Shown here piece after piece: positions 50,616-59,053 of a DNA stretch of 64,000 nt (position 1 is its first letter; every line of letters begins with the position of its first letter). Under the pieces are notes generated by a model. It was given only the letters and a program-made list of their open reading frames with translations. It made no database searches and was not told where the DNA came from. The position numbers were made by a program, and so were the translations under genes. The DNA comes from JALYTY01 sp964546935 (GTDB lineage Bacteria > Vulcanimicrobiota > Vulcanimicrobiia > Vulcanimicrobiales > Vulcanimicrobiaceae): positions 1 to 64,000 of the forward strand of contig CAZJLJ010000004.1 of NCBI GenBank assembly GCA_964546935.1. The letters are read 5' to 3'.

Positions 50616-52128
50616 TGCCCCTGCAGATTTCACAATCAATCGAGATCTGCCGGCGGGATTCGCGGAGTTCTATCTCCCGCTGCACGAGCGGTTCACGCCC
50701 GAGCAGCAACGCCTGGCACGCGCGCGAGTCGAACGGCTCGCGCGTGCCCATGCGGGCGATTTGCCGGCATATCTTCCGCCGTCCGAAGCAACGACGACGA
50801 AATGGCGTATCGAGTTGCCTGAGTGGACGCGCGATCAACGCAACCAAATGACGGGTCCGGCCGACGACGCCGAGCTCGTCGTCAAGATGTTGAACTCAGG
50901 CGCACCCGGCGTAATGCTCGATCTCGAAGACTCGATGGCCAACGAGTGGGAGCACTTGATGCTCGGCCACGACAATTTGGTTCGCGCACTTTACGGTGAG
51001 TTGACGTACGAAGACCGCAAACGCGGCGGAACGATGGGTATCAATCCGAGCTCCACCGTCGTATGGAATCGCGTGCGTGGTCTCCATCTTTCGCAAGCGG
51101 CCCTTCGACAAGCTCAGGATGACAACCCCGAAATCACGAGCGCGTCGCTATTTGATGTTGCGTTGCTCGTTTATCGACTGGATTACGACCGCCTAAAACA
51201 TCCGCTCGGCATCTACATTCCGAAATCGGAATCCGCGGAAGAGGCGTTGTGGTGGAAAGACGTCTTCGATGCGGTGACCGAGGCCAAAGGCTGGTCGCGC
51301 GGATCGATCAAGGCGATGGCCCTTGTCGAATCGCACCCGCTCGCGTATCAGATGGAAGAATTTCTTTTCAATCTGCGCGACTATATCGTCGGGTTGAATC
51401 TTGGACGCTGGGATTACATGGCCAGTTTGATTCATTTTAACTTGCACGATCCGAATTGGCTTCTGCCCGATCGCAATACCATTCCGATCGACGTGCCGTT
51501 TTTCCAGAACCTACGAACGCTGCTCCCCGAAATCACTCACAAACATGGCGCCCTGGCGATCGGCGGCATGACCGCGCTCTATCCCAGCCGCGAAGACCCG
51601 GAACTCAACGCTCGCGCGCTTGCGGTTTTGGAACGCGACAAGAAAAATGAAGCGACGTGCCTGATGGATGGCGCGTGGACCGGTCATCCGGATCAAAATG
51701 AAATCGCCGTCGCGCAATTTCCCTATCCGAACCAGCTAGATCGCCGCCCGGAACTGGAAACGATTCACCCCGATCTGCGTCCATCGCCAAAAGGTGTTGG
51801 AACGACGTCGCTCGATGGAACGCGTGCCGCGGTTCGAACGGTGATCCGCTATCGCAATGGCGTCTTGGAGGGAAAGGGCGCGAGCCTCCTCGACGGCTAC
51901 ATGGAAGATCTTGCCACCGACCGCATCTACCGGTTGATGATCGCGCAGCGTCTACGCTATCCGGGTGACTACACCCCCGCTTCGCTGAGCGAGATTTTCG
52001 ATGAAGAATTGCAACGCATACTCGACGAGCTGCCCGAGGAGAGCGAAGAGAGCACCCGGCTACGCTTTCGAAAAGCACGCGATCTCTCCGAGCAGATGAT
52101 CCTCACGGGTCAGTTCGACCCGAAATAA
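50608..52128 (+). CDS. aceB: Malate synthase A
   Basis: 506 residues. It condenses glyoxylate with acetyl-CoA to malate. A-type landmarks: an FTPEQQRLARAR-like N-terminal helix, VMLDLEDSMANEWEH, the active-site GLNLGRWDYMAS segment, and GGMTALYPSRED near the acetyl-CoA pocket. The ATG at 50608 lies one base after the (duplicated) aceA stop. AAGGAGG is 15 bp upstream, so translation may rely on coupling. A start at 50581 reads through the aceA tail in the wrong frame. Confidence 0.97.
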   Translation: MNVAPADFTINRDLPAGFAEFYLPLHERFTPEQQRLARARVERLARAHAGDLPAYLPPSEATTTKWRIELPEWTRDQRNQMTGPADDAELVVKMLNSGAPGVMLDLEDSMANEWEHLMLGHDNLVRALYGELTYEDRKRGGTMGINPSSTVVWNRVRGLHLSQAALRQAQDDNPEITSASLFDVALLVYRLDYDRLKHPLGIYIPKSESAEEALWWKDVFDAVTEAKGWSRGSIKAMALVESHPLAYQMEEFLFNLRDYIVGLNLGRWDYMASLIHFNLHDPNWLLPDRNTIPIDVPFFQNLRTLLPEITHKHGALAIGGMTALYPSREDPELNARALAVLERDKKNEATCLMDGAWTGHPDQNEIAVAQFPYPNQLDRRPELETIHPDLRPSPKGVGTTSLDGTRAAVRTVIRYRNGVLEGKGASLLDGYMEDLATDRIYRLMIAQRLRYPGDYTPASLSEIFDEELQRILDELPEESEESTRLRFRKARDLSEQMILTGQFDPK

Positions 52129-52208
52129 CGGCCTGCGGTCCTCGCACCGTCCCGGTCGTCACACGATAATTGACGGGCGTGGCGTTTCCGCGCTATTACG
52201 GTAGCACG

Positions 52209-53294
52209 ATGAAGCGCCTCACCCGCACGCAAATCGCCTGGACCCTTGGCGCGATCGCCGTCTACACGGCGATCGCGGCCCTATTCTTCAGCTATCGCTA
52301 TTTCGACGATTTAGCGCGGCAGACGTACGGCACGTGGGGAATTCGTCTCGTCGAAGAGGCGACAGGCGCATATACCGCGCTCGTCCTGCTGCCGTTCATC
52401 GTTTGGGTCGCCCGCCGCTTCCGCCCCACTCTGGATCGTTGGTATGTCACGCCGTTGATTTGGCTTGCCGGCGCCATTATTTACTCTGCTGCGCATACCA
52501 CATTGATGGCGCTCTCGCGTGAGGTGATTTACCGCGTTCTTGGCTGGGGCGATTATCACTACGGAATCATGACGTTCCGCTACCCGATGGAAGCGTCGAA
52601 CGACGTGATATGGTTCTTCGTCATCGCCTCTACTATTAATTTTCTCGACCGGATGGCCGCGGCTCGACGCGCGGAACTTGCCGCCGCGGGACTACAAACA
52701 AAACTGGCCGAGGCGAAGCTGGAGAATCTGCGGCTGCAGCTTCATCCGCATTTTCTCTTCAATACGCTAAACGCTATCTCGTCGGTGATGTATGAAGACG
52801 TTCAGAAGGCCGATGAAATGCTCTCGAAGTTAAGCGACTTCTTGCGCGTCGTCCTAGCGTCAAGCGGTGTAAACGAAGTACCACTCGACGAAGAGCTTGC
52901 GGTGGAGCGAATGTACGTCGATATTATGACGACACGCTTGGAGCGCCAACTTTCGCTCGACATTCACGTCGCGGAAGATGCGCGTGAGGCGAGCGTCCCG
53001 TTCATGTTACTGCAGCCCTTGCTGGAGAACAGCATCAGGCACGGCATGGGTGACGGCCGTGAAGCACTCGATCTGGGCATCGACGTGCGGCGCACAAACG
53101 GTTCTACCGTTATTTCCGTCAGCGACGACGGTGCGGGTTTCAATCCCGTTGCGCAGACCGGTATCGGGTTGAACAACGTGTCGTCGCGACTGGAACAAAT
53201 GTACGGCAAAAACGCCTCTTTTTCGATCGAGCGGCGTAGCCAAGGCGGTACGCTTGCAACGTTGCGCTTTCCGTTTTCGAGAGGTGCTGCATGA
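52209..53294 (+). CDS. LytS/YehU-type sensor histidine kinase
   Basis: 361 residues from the ATG at 52209; an in-frame ATG at 52170 adds 13 non-conserved residues. Four membrane helices occupy about 8-150 (WTLGAIAVYTAIAALFF, YTALVLLPFIVWVA, TPLIWLAGAIIYSAAHT, VIWFFVIASTINFL). A coiled linker leads to the phosphoacceptor region LQLHPHFLFNTLNAISSVMY (His near 179-181), followed by the ATPase domain with PLLENSIRHG and DDGAGF. It is coupled to its response regulator by a 4-bp overlap. No extracellular sensor domain, so the signal is sensed in or at the membrane. Confidence 0.93.
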   Translation: MKRLTRTQIAWTLGAIAVYTAIAALFFSYRYFDDLARQTYGTWGIRLVEEATGAYTALVLLPFIVWVARRFRPTLDRWYVTPLIWLAGAIIYSAAHTTLMALSREVIYRVLGWGDYHYGIMTFRYPMEASNDVIWFFVIASTINFLDRMAAARRAELAAAGLQTKLAEAKLENLRLQLHPHFLFNTLNAISSVMYEDVQKADEMLSKLSDFLRVVLASSGVNEVPLDEELAVERMYVDIMTTRLERQLSLDIHVAEDAREASVPFMLLQPLLENSIRHGMGDGREALDLGIDVRRTNGSTVISVSDDGAGFNPVAQTGIGLNNVSSRLEQMYGKNASFSIERRSQGGTLATLRFPFSRGAA

Positions 53295-54043
53295 GCTTGG
53301 CGGTGATGATTGCAGACGATGAGGCGCCGGCAAGACGAAAACTAGCGCGGTTTCTAAACCAGCACGACGATGTAAACATCGTGGCGGAAGCTTCGAATGG
53401 AATCGATGCACTAGACCTTATTGCCATGACGAAGCCGCAGCTGGTTTTTCTCGACATCAACATGCCGGATCTGGACGGTCTCGGAGTAGCGGAAACGCTT
53501 GTGCGGGCGGAATCGCCGCCGTCGATCGTTTTTGTTACGGCATTTAACCAATATGCAGTGAAAGCGTTCGAAGTCAGCGCGCTCGACTATTTGTTGAAGC
53601 CGTACGACCGCGATCGCTTCGAGCAAGCCCTTCAACGTGCGCGCCGCTCTCTGCAATCTGCGCCTGATTCCCAGAAGCTTGCCGACACTCTTTCGCAGAT
53701 TCGAAACGAAGAACGTTACGTCCGGCGGCTGCTGATTCCGAACGACGGCCGGTCCTTTTTCCTCGCTACCCGAGAGATCGCGCGTTTCGAATCGGACGGA
53801 AACAACGTCATGGTTCACTCGCGCCGCGGCACGAATGCGCTGCGCGCGACGTTGGACTCGCTGGAGACGCGCCTCGATCCGCAGCTCTTCGCTCGCGTTC
53901 ACCGCTCGCACTTAGTGAACATCGACGAGATAGCCGAGATCCATCCGTGGTTTCACGGCGACTACAAAATCGTCATGCGCGACGGAACGGAAATCGGCTG
54001 GAGCCGCCGCTACGCCGCGAAGCGCCCCGACTTGCTGAAATAG
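53291..54043 (+). CDS. LytTR-family response regulator
   Basis: 250 residues. The receiver domain has acidic Asp9/Asp10, phosphoacceptor Asp55 (VFLDINMPD) and the conserved Lys in LLKPYD. The C-terminal LytTR DNA-binding domain is at about 150-245 (FESDGNNVMVHSRRG, RVHRSHLVNIDEIAEI). It pairs with the upstream kinase. Targets are unknown; the GT39 gene 19 bp downstream is the obvious candidate. Confidence 0.95.
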   Translation: MSLAVMIADDEAPARRKLARFLNQHDDVNIVAEASNGIDALDLIAMTKPQLVFLDINMPDLDGLGVAETLVRAESPPSIVFVTAFNQYAVKAFEVSALDYLLKPYDRDRFEQALQRARRSLQSAPDSQKLADTLSQIRNEERYVRRLLIPNDGRSFFLATREIARFESDGNNVMVHSRRGTNALRATLDSLETRLDPQLFARVHRSHLVNIDEIAEIHPWFHGDYKIVMRDGTEIGWSRRYAAKRPDLLK

Positions 54044-54062
54044 TCCCGCTCGTCACAAATCG

Positions 54063-55598
54063 ATGGCGAAAAGCGGCCCAGCGGCGTACAACCGGATCAT
54101 GAAAAGGTTACCGTTAGTCGCGGCGCTCGCCGTTTTTCTGATCCATCTTATTGGCAATCCCGGCTACGGCTACTTCCGGGACGAGCTCTACTTCATCATC
54201 TGCGGCTTTACGCCGCAGTTCGGCTACGTCGATCAACCGCCGCTCGTGCCCTTGATGGCGGCCGGCTCGCAGCTCTTCGGGCACTCTCTAATGCTGTTGC
54301 GAGCCGTTCCCGCTTTATTTGCAGCGGGCGGCGTTTACGTTACGTGCCTGCTCGTGGCGGAATTCGGCGGCGGCGCCTTTGCCCAGATTCTGGCCGCGAT
54401 GGTCGTCTTTTTCACCGGTGTGCTGATGAACTTCGGCATGAAGGTCGGTCCCGACGAAGTTGGTCTCCTCACGTGGCCGTTGCTGGCGCTGCTGATCGTT
54501 CGCATTGTGAAGGGCGGCGATTTGAAACTGTGGCTCGCAGCCGGTGCGGTCGCCGGCATTAGCATCGAAAGCAAATACAGCGTCCTCTTCTTCCTTATTG
54601 CGCTCGTCGCCGCACTGCTAATATCACGGCAACGCCACGTATTGTTCAACAAATGGTTTGCCGCCGGATGCGGTATTGCCGTGGTCATTGCGCTGCCGAA
54701 CTTCTTGTGGCAATGGCATTACGGGTTTCCGATGCTCGAGCTGCTTCGCGCAGGACAAAACGGCAAGAACATCATCGTTGGACCACTGGCCTACATGGGG
54801 CAGGAGATCATTATTACGGGCGTCTTTCTCGCCGTCGTTTGGATTGCAGGCTTGATTTGGCTGCTGCGCTGGAGCGATTTTCGCTACTTGGCATACACGT
54901 ATGTGATCCTGATCGCTGAGATGATCGTCTTTCACGGGAAGCACTACTATCCGGCCGACGTCTATCCGATTCTCATTGCGGCCGGCGCAATTCCATTCGA
55001 GCGATGGACACGTGGAAGCATCGCGGCAAGGAGTCTCGTAGCGACAGCCACGATCGTAATCGGTCTCGCGTTTCTTCCAACGGCGATGCCCGTTCTGCCC
55101 GAGCCCGCTTTCGTCTCATACTTCAACGCCCTGAGTAGTACGCTTCATATCTCAAAGAGCGCAACGGCGACCGAACACAACCGCGAAGAGAGCTCGCTGC
55201 CCGGTGACTGGGCGGATATGCACGGCTGGCCTGAAATGGCGGCGGCAGCGAAGCAGGTGTACGAATCGCTCTCCCCGGCGGAACGCAGCAAAGCGGTTGT
55301 TCTGGCGGGGAACTACGGTGAAGCAAGCGCGGTGAAGTTCTTCGCGCCCGGCATTCCCGTCATTAGTCCGCACAACCAGTACTGGTTGTGGGGAACGCGC
55401 GGGTACTCCGGCGACGTGGTCGTGCAGGTGAACGGCACCTGTTTTCACAGCGATCGTCTCTTTGTATCACGCACGCGAGTAACTACGCTTACGAATCGCT
55501 GGGCAATTGGTTATGAAAAGGATATTCCGATTTGGGTGTGCCGCGGCATAAGAAAGCCGCTGGCCAACGTGTGGCCAGCGGTTAAAAATTACGAGTGA
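54063..55598 (+). CDS. Glycosyltransferase family 39-like membrane protein (PMT_2/ArnT type)
   Basis: 511 residues with about 10-12 membrane helices and a C-terminal soluble domain from about 380. The catalytic Asp-Glu pair is at 40-41 in YGYFRDELYF in the first extracytoplasmic loop, typical of polyprenyl-phosphate-sugar-dependent transferases. Likely moves a sugar from a lipid carrier to an exported protein or glycan. It follows the LytS/LytTR pair closely. Its last codons carry the hairpin that ends the convergent pstS transcript. Confidence 0.85.
   Translation: MAKSGPAAYNRIMKRLPLVAALAVFLIHLIGNPGYGYFRDELYFIICGFTPQFGYVDQPPLVPLMAAGSQLFGHSLMLLRAVPALFAAGGVYVTCLLVAEFGGGAFAQILAAMVVFFTGVLMNFGMKVGPDEVGLLTWPLLALLIVRIVKGGDLKLWLAAGAVAGISIESKYSVLFFLIALVAALLISRQRHVLFNKWFAAGCGIAVVIALPNFLWQWHYGFPMLELLRAGQNGKNIIVGPLAYMGQEIIITGVFLAVVWIAGLIWLLRWSDFRYLAYTYVILIAEMIVFHGKHYYPADVYPILIAAGAIPFERWTRGSIAARSLVATATIVIGLAFLPTAMPVLPEPAFVSYFNALSSTLHISKSATATEHNREESSLPGDWADMHGWPEMAAAAKQVYESLSPAERSKAVVLAGNYGEASAVKFFAPGIPVISPHNQYWLWGTRGYSGDVVVQVNGTCFHSDRLFVSRTRVTTLTNRWAIGYEKDIPIWVCRGIRKPLANVWPAVKNYE
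55551..55581 (-). terminator. Terminator of pstS, embedded in the 3' coding end of the GT39 gene
   Basis: A perfect 10-bp stem, CCGCTGGCCA with TGGCCAGCGG (55557-55566, 55572-55581), loop of 5 nt. On the minus strand it is followed by CTTTCTTAT, a usable T-rich tract. It lies 19 bp beyond the pstS stop and inside the last codons of the opposite gene. Confidence 0.7.
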
Positions 55599-55599
55599 T

Positions 55600-56478
55600 T
55601 TACTTGACCTTCATGTCGCCGACTGGAATAAATCCGAGCGTATTGATAGCGGAGACGTCGCTCTTCACGAAATCGATAAAAGCAGCGACTTCAGGCCGCG
55701 GTTGACCTTTGGTGAACATGTGCTCGTATGACCAGAATTTATACTTGCCGGTCTTCACGTTATCCGGTGTCGGATCCACGCCGTCGATGGTGACGGCAAC
55801 GATCTTTCCACCTTTTACGTAACTGTTCGCTAAGTATGAAATCGCACCAGGTGTTTGCCCGACGATCGATGCAACGGTACCGGAAGAGTCCTGCGTCGCG
55901 CCGCCTTCGATCGGTTGTTGCCCGCCCATAATCTTTTGCACGAATACGGCTCGTGTTCCGGAACTGCGCGGACGGTTAATGATCGTAATCGTTTGATCTT
56001 TGCCGCCGACTTGGTTGAAGTTTGTTATCTTTCCCGAGAAGATCTGCTGAACTTGCGCCGTCGTCAGCTTTTTCACGCCCGACGCCGGGTTTACGACGAC
56101 GTCGAATTGCACGACGGCGACTTCATGATCGACCAGGCTCGGCTGGTCGGGCGCGAGGATGTCGGAGTCGCCGATATCAACGCCCCCCTGCGCTACCTGG
56201 GTGATTCCCACGCGAGATCCGCCGCCCGATACGCTGATTTTGACCTGCGGGTTTTTTGCCTGATAATCTTGCGCCGCTTGCTTCACCAGCGGAAGTAATG
56301 CGGTGGAACCTGCGATGGTAATCGAGCCTCCGCGACCTGCGCCGGGTGCGGCGCTGGCCTCTGCACTACTTTGCGTCGTTGTCGACGAGTTTGAAGATGT
56401 CTTAGAGCCGCTGCTGCATGCGGCGATCGGCGTAATAAGGCCCGCGCACAGCAACAGTATTCCGAGCTTCCGATTCAT
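55600..56478 (-). CDS. pstS: Phosphate ABC transporter substrate-binding lipoprotein
   Basis: 292 residues. A lipoprotein signal peptide with lipobox IAAC (Cys21) is followed by a Ser/Thr/Ala-rich tether (about 22-50). The binding domain shows ITIAGSTALLPLV, the phosphate loop SGGGSRVGITQVAQGGVDIG, NRPRSSGTRAVFV and a C-terminal GFIPVGDM. It captures phosphate for the PstCAB permease, which is not in this window. GAGGAGA precedes the ATG, and a TATAAT box is 30 bp upstream. Stand-alone PstS proteins also serve as phosphate sensors or as donors to a remote permease. Confidence 0.93.
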   Translation of the reverse strand: MNRKLGILLLCAGLITPIAACSSGSKTSSNSSTTTQSSAEASAAPGAGRGGSITIAGSTALLPLVKQAAQDYQAKNPQVKISVSGGGSRVGITQVAQGGVDIGDSDILAPDQPSLVDHEVAVVQFDVVVNPASGVKKLTTAQVQQIFSGKITNFNQVGGKDQTITIINRPRSSGTRAVFVQKIMGGQQPIEGGATQDSSGTVASIVGQTPGAISYLANSYVKGGKIVAVTIDGVDPTPDNVKTGKYKFWSYEHMFTKGQPRPEVAAFIDFVKSDVSAINTLGFIPVGDMKVK

Positions 56479-56507
56479 GCATTCTCCTCAACGCGTTATG
56501 CGGGCGG

Positions 56508-56513
56508 ATTATA
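56508..56513 (-). promoter_or_regulatory. Perfect -10 box (TATAAT) for pstS
   Basis: TATAAT on the minus strand, about 30 bp before the pstS ATG. No good -35 hexamer is seen at 16-18 bp, so activation (for example by a phosphate regulator) may be needed. No clear Pho box was found. Confidence 0.5.
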
Positions 56514-56524
56514 CCCGAATTCCA

Positions 56525-57427
56525 TTATGCCGAGTTTAAACCAAGAGCCTCAAGCAAGCGTGGATAGACGAGCGACGTTTTTGCCTGCGGGTTGTCGGGA
56601 TCGATAATGTCGTGATTCTCGGGCAGATTTCGCAATTTCATAAAATCGATGCCCTCTGCACTATGTGCTCGCCAATTTTCAACAACTTGGCGCGTCACTT
56701 TGTTATTGACGGCGGGGTCCACGCGATTTACGACCGTCACGATGCGCGAAGCGAGCGGTTTCGTCCGCTTCGAAGCATTGTAAACTTCGTCACCGATGCG
56801 AAGCGTTTGCATCAAGGCATGCGTGGAAAACCACGGATACGCCGTTTTTGGATGTTGAGATTCGCGGATTCGCGGATCCCACCACATGAAAAAATTGGGA
56901 AGTGCCAACGCGATCTTCTCGAGCACCCACGTAACGCCACGTGGCAACTGAAGCAGCGCGAAATCCGGCGCCACCGGAACCGCGTTCGCGACGTCCTCGC
57001 GAAACTGCCCGAAGTACGCCGATACAAGCCCGCCGAGCGAGATTCCGAGAATCGCAACGCGTTCGCCTAGACCGCGAGCAATATCCAGGGCCTCGCCCGC
57101 AGTCGCGAGCACTTCTTCCGCCCTCAACGACGCAATGTCTTTGGTAAGACGGTCGCCATACCCATGTTTCGGTAACCGCGGGATAAAGACGTTCGCACCG
57201 GTTTCTAAAACCTTCGGTCCGAAGTCGACATATTGTCCCGGATGGTTCGTCAGACCGTGAATCAGAACGACAGCCCACGGCCGCCGTTCGCCGTGTGTGA
57301 GCAGCGCCGTGCGTCCATTTGCAACGATGCGCGCGTCGTCGAGCGACATCATCGCTTGGGCTCGCGAAATCGCTTCGGAAAAGGAAAGCGCGGGACGACT
57401 AACGGGCCGTTCGAGCATCCACCGCAC
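56525..57427 (-). CDS. Alpha/beta hydrolase, paralogue A
   Basis: 300 residues. VVLIHGLTNHPGQY is the oxyanion-hole segment, Ser in LGISLGGL the nucleophile, and His in ENHDIIDPDNP the base. It aligns over nearly its whole length with the hydrolase at 57962-58816 (shared PRLPKHGYGDRL versus PRLPRHGHRDRL, WWDP, and a VxNNKxxR versus VNNRAVRR segment). That alignment requires residues upstream of the tag stop, supporting a start inside tag (29-bp overlap). Possibly a carboxylesterase or lysophospholipase-like enzyme. Confidence 0.88.
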   Translation of the reverse strand: MRWMLERPVSRPALSFSEAISRAQAMMSLDDARIVANGRTALLTHGERRPWAVVLIHGLTNHPGQYVDFGPKVLETGANVFIPRLPKHGYGDRLTKDIASLRAEEVLATAGEALDIARGLGERVAILGISLGGLVSAYFGQFREDVANAVPVAPDFALLQLPRGVTWVLEKIALALPNFFMWWDPRIRESQHPKTAYPWFSTHALMQTLRIGDEVYNASKRTKPLASRIVTVVNRVDPAVNNKVTRQVVENWRAHSAEGIDFMKLRNLPENHDIIDPDNPQAKTSLVYPRLLEALGLNSA

Positions 57428-57965
57428 ATTCGACGAGATGGTCGTCTACCATACCGGTGGCTTGCATAAACGCGTACATAATTGTCGGGCCCACGAAACG
57501 GAATCCACGAGCGCGCAGGTCCTTGCTGAGCGCTTCAGCTTCGGGAATGACGGTCGGAATCGCGCGGATCGTCCGAGGGCGATGAACGATCGGCTTGTTT
57601 CCGACGAATCGCCACACGTACCGGTCGAACGAACCGAATTCTTTTTGGATCTTTAGGAACTCGCGTGCGTTGGTTACGGTTGATTCGACCTTGGCGCGAT
57701 TGCGGATGATTCCGGGATCCTGCAAAAGCTTCTCGACCCGAGCGGGCGTCATGCGAGCCACACGCGCGGGATCGAAATCATAAAATAGCTCGCGATAGCG
57801 TTCTCGCTTGCGTAGAACCGTCTCCCAACTCAGCCCCGCCTGCGCGCCTTCCAGGGTTATGAATTCGAAGAAGACCCGATCGTCGTGAACGGGGATACCC
57901 CACTCTTTATCGTGGTAGGCAATGGATAGCGGCGTAGTAGCCCAGGAACACCGAGTGACGCTCAT
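57399..57965 (-). CDS. tag: DNA-3-methyladenine glycosylase I
   Basis: 188 residues. It removes 3-methyladenine in base-excision repair. The N-terminal Cys6 in TRCSWA and His18 in AYHDKEWGIP, with the C-terminal His and Cys of DDHLVEC, form the zinc site of the family. FEFITLEGAQAGLSWETVL and the helix-hairpin-helix region are intact. It is coupled on both sides: 4-bp overlap with the hydrolase upstream and 29 bp with the one downstream. Confidence 0.96.
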   Translation of the reverse strand: MSVTRCSWATTPLSIAYHDKEWGIPVHDDRVFFEFITLEGAQAGLSWETVLRKRERYRELFYDFDPARVARMTPARVEKLLQDPGIIRNRAKVESTVTNAREFLKIQKEFGSFDRYVWRFVGNKPIVHRPRTIRAIPTVIPEAEALSKDLRARGFRFVGPTIMYAFMQATGMVDDHLVECAVDARTAR

Positions 57966-58816
57966 CCTTCGATGATATCGAGTATTTGCGGATACACCTT
58001 GTCGGCTACGGCCGGATGACGCAGCGGTTCGATGATGTCGTGGGAAAACGGCATGTCGTTGAGGATGACATGTTCCACACGGTCGCCCGAGATTTCGCGC
58101 ATTGCGGTCGCAAGACGTCTTACCGCGCGATTGTTCACCGCGGCTTCGCGAGCGTTCGTTACAAAAACGAGCTCGTCGGCTACCACCGGCTTGTCGGCGG
58201 CGAGGATCACTTCACGTGCCAAACGGTAAGCGTGCGCGATGGCATGCGTTGCATAGCGCGGATATCCATGCTCCGGCATCTGTCTCTCCCGAGCGATAGG
58301 ATCCCACCAGTGGAACATGTTCGGCAATCGCAAAATCACGTCGGTGAACGGAACCATGAACCGGTTCGGCATCCAGGAAATCCCGAAGAACGGCGCAATC
58401 GCGACAGCCCGATGAATGCTTTCGTGTTGCGCGATCCACGTCGCGAGCAATCCGCCGAGCGAGAAGCCGGCGACGACGACTTCGCGGCCGAGCTCGTGGG
58501 CAAGCCCGATCGTCTCGGTCGCAGAGTGGCGCAAATCTTCAGCGGTCAGATGGGCGAGCGCTTCGGAGAGCCGGTCACGGTGCCCATGGCGTGGAAGGCG
58601 CGGCACGATCACGTTATGGCCGCGCGAATGCAGGTCGTGCGCGAACCGGACGAATTGCGTTGGGCTAGCCGAGAGCCCGTGCAGCAGCACGATCGCCTTG
58701 GGGCGGACCTCGTCATGAAGCAGTAGCTTCGACCGGCCCTCCTCGGAGATGCGTTCGTGGTCTTTTTCGAGCAGGCGCTCCAGCGCCGCGTATGTGTCGG
58801 GAGTTAGCTCTGGCAT
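57962..58816 (-). CDS. Alpha/beta hydrolase, paralogue B
   Basis: About 284 residues from the ATG at 58816 (MPELTPDTYAALERLL), chosen because similarity with paralogue A begins there. A longer open frame to 59269 crosses a hairpin-rich intergenic region and looks non-coding. IVLLHGLSASPTQF, Ser in AGFSLGGLLA and His in PFSHDIIEP form the catalytic set. It is the first gene of a three-gene unit hydrolase-tag-hydrolase. Substrate unknown. Confidence 0.88.
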   Translation of the reverse strand: MPELTPDTYAALERLLEKDHERISEEGRSKLLLHDEVRPKAIVLLHGLSASPTQFVRFAHDLHSRGHNVIVPRLPRHGHRDRLSEALAHLTAEDLRHSATETIGLAHELGREVVVAGFSLGGLLATWIAQHESIHRAVAIAPFFGISWMPNRFMVPFTDVILRLPNMFHWWDPIARERQMPEHGYPRYATHAIAHAYRLAREVILAADKPVVADELVFVTNAREAAVNNRAVRRLATAMREISGDRVEHVILNDMPFSHDIIEPLRHPAVADKVYPQILDIIEG

Positions 58817-58877
58817 GGGATAAAGGCGGAAGGTGGCTTCTGCGGCCGTCCGTAAGTCAGTTAAGCAAGTGTTCCTG

Positions 58878-58995
58878 GAACATGGGCGTCCGCGTCCCCA
58901 TGTTCTCCCCCAGTCGTTCTGCGAACGACCGGGGACCCCGTAGGTTGGAAAGGCACTGCGCTGCTCCGCAGCTGCGCGCACCCCACTTCGTGGGT
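58878..58995. repeat. Cluster of hairpins in a divergent intergenic region
   Basis: GAACATGGG with CCCATGTTC (58878-58905), GTCGTTC with GAACGAC (58913-58929), a GC-rich palindrome around 58955-58977, and CCCAC with GTGGG (58982-58994). At least three clean stems occur in 120 bp between hydrolase B and the aminotransferase. It may be a REP-like element or leader structures. The stretch 58817-59053 holds no other gene. Confidence 0.6.
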
Positions 58996-59053
58996 CCCCC
59001 GGACCATACCCCGCGACTGCTGGATAAACACACACGGCGCGATTTAAGGAATC

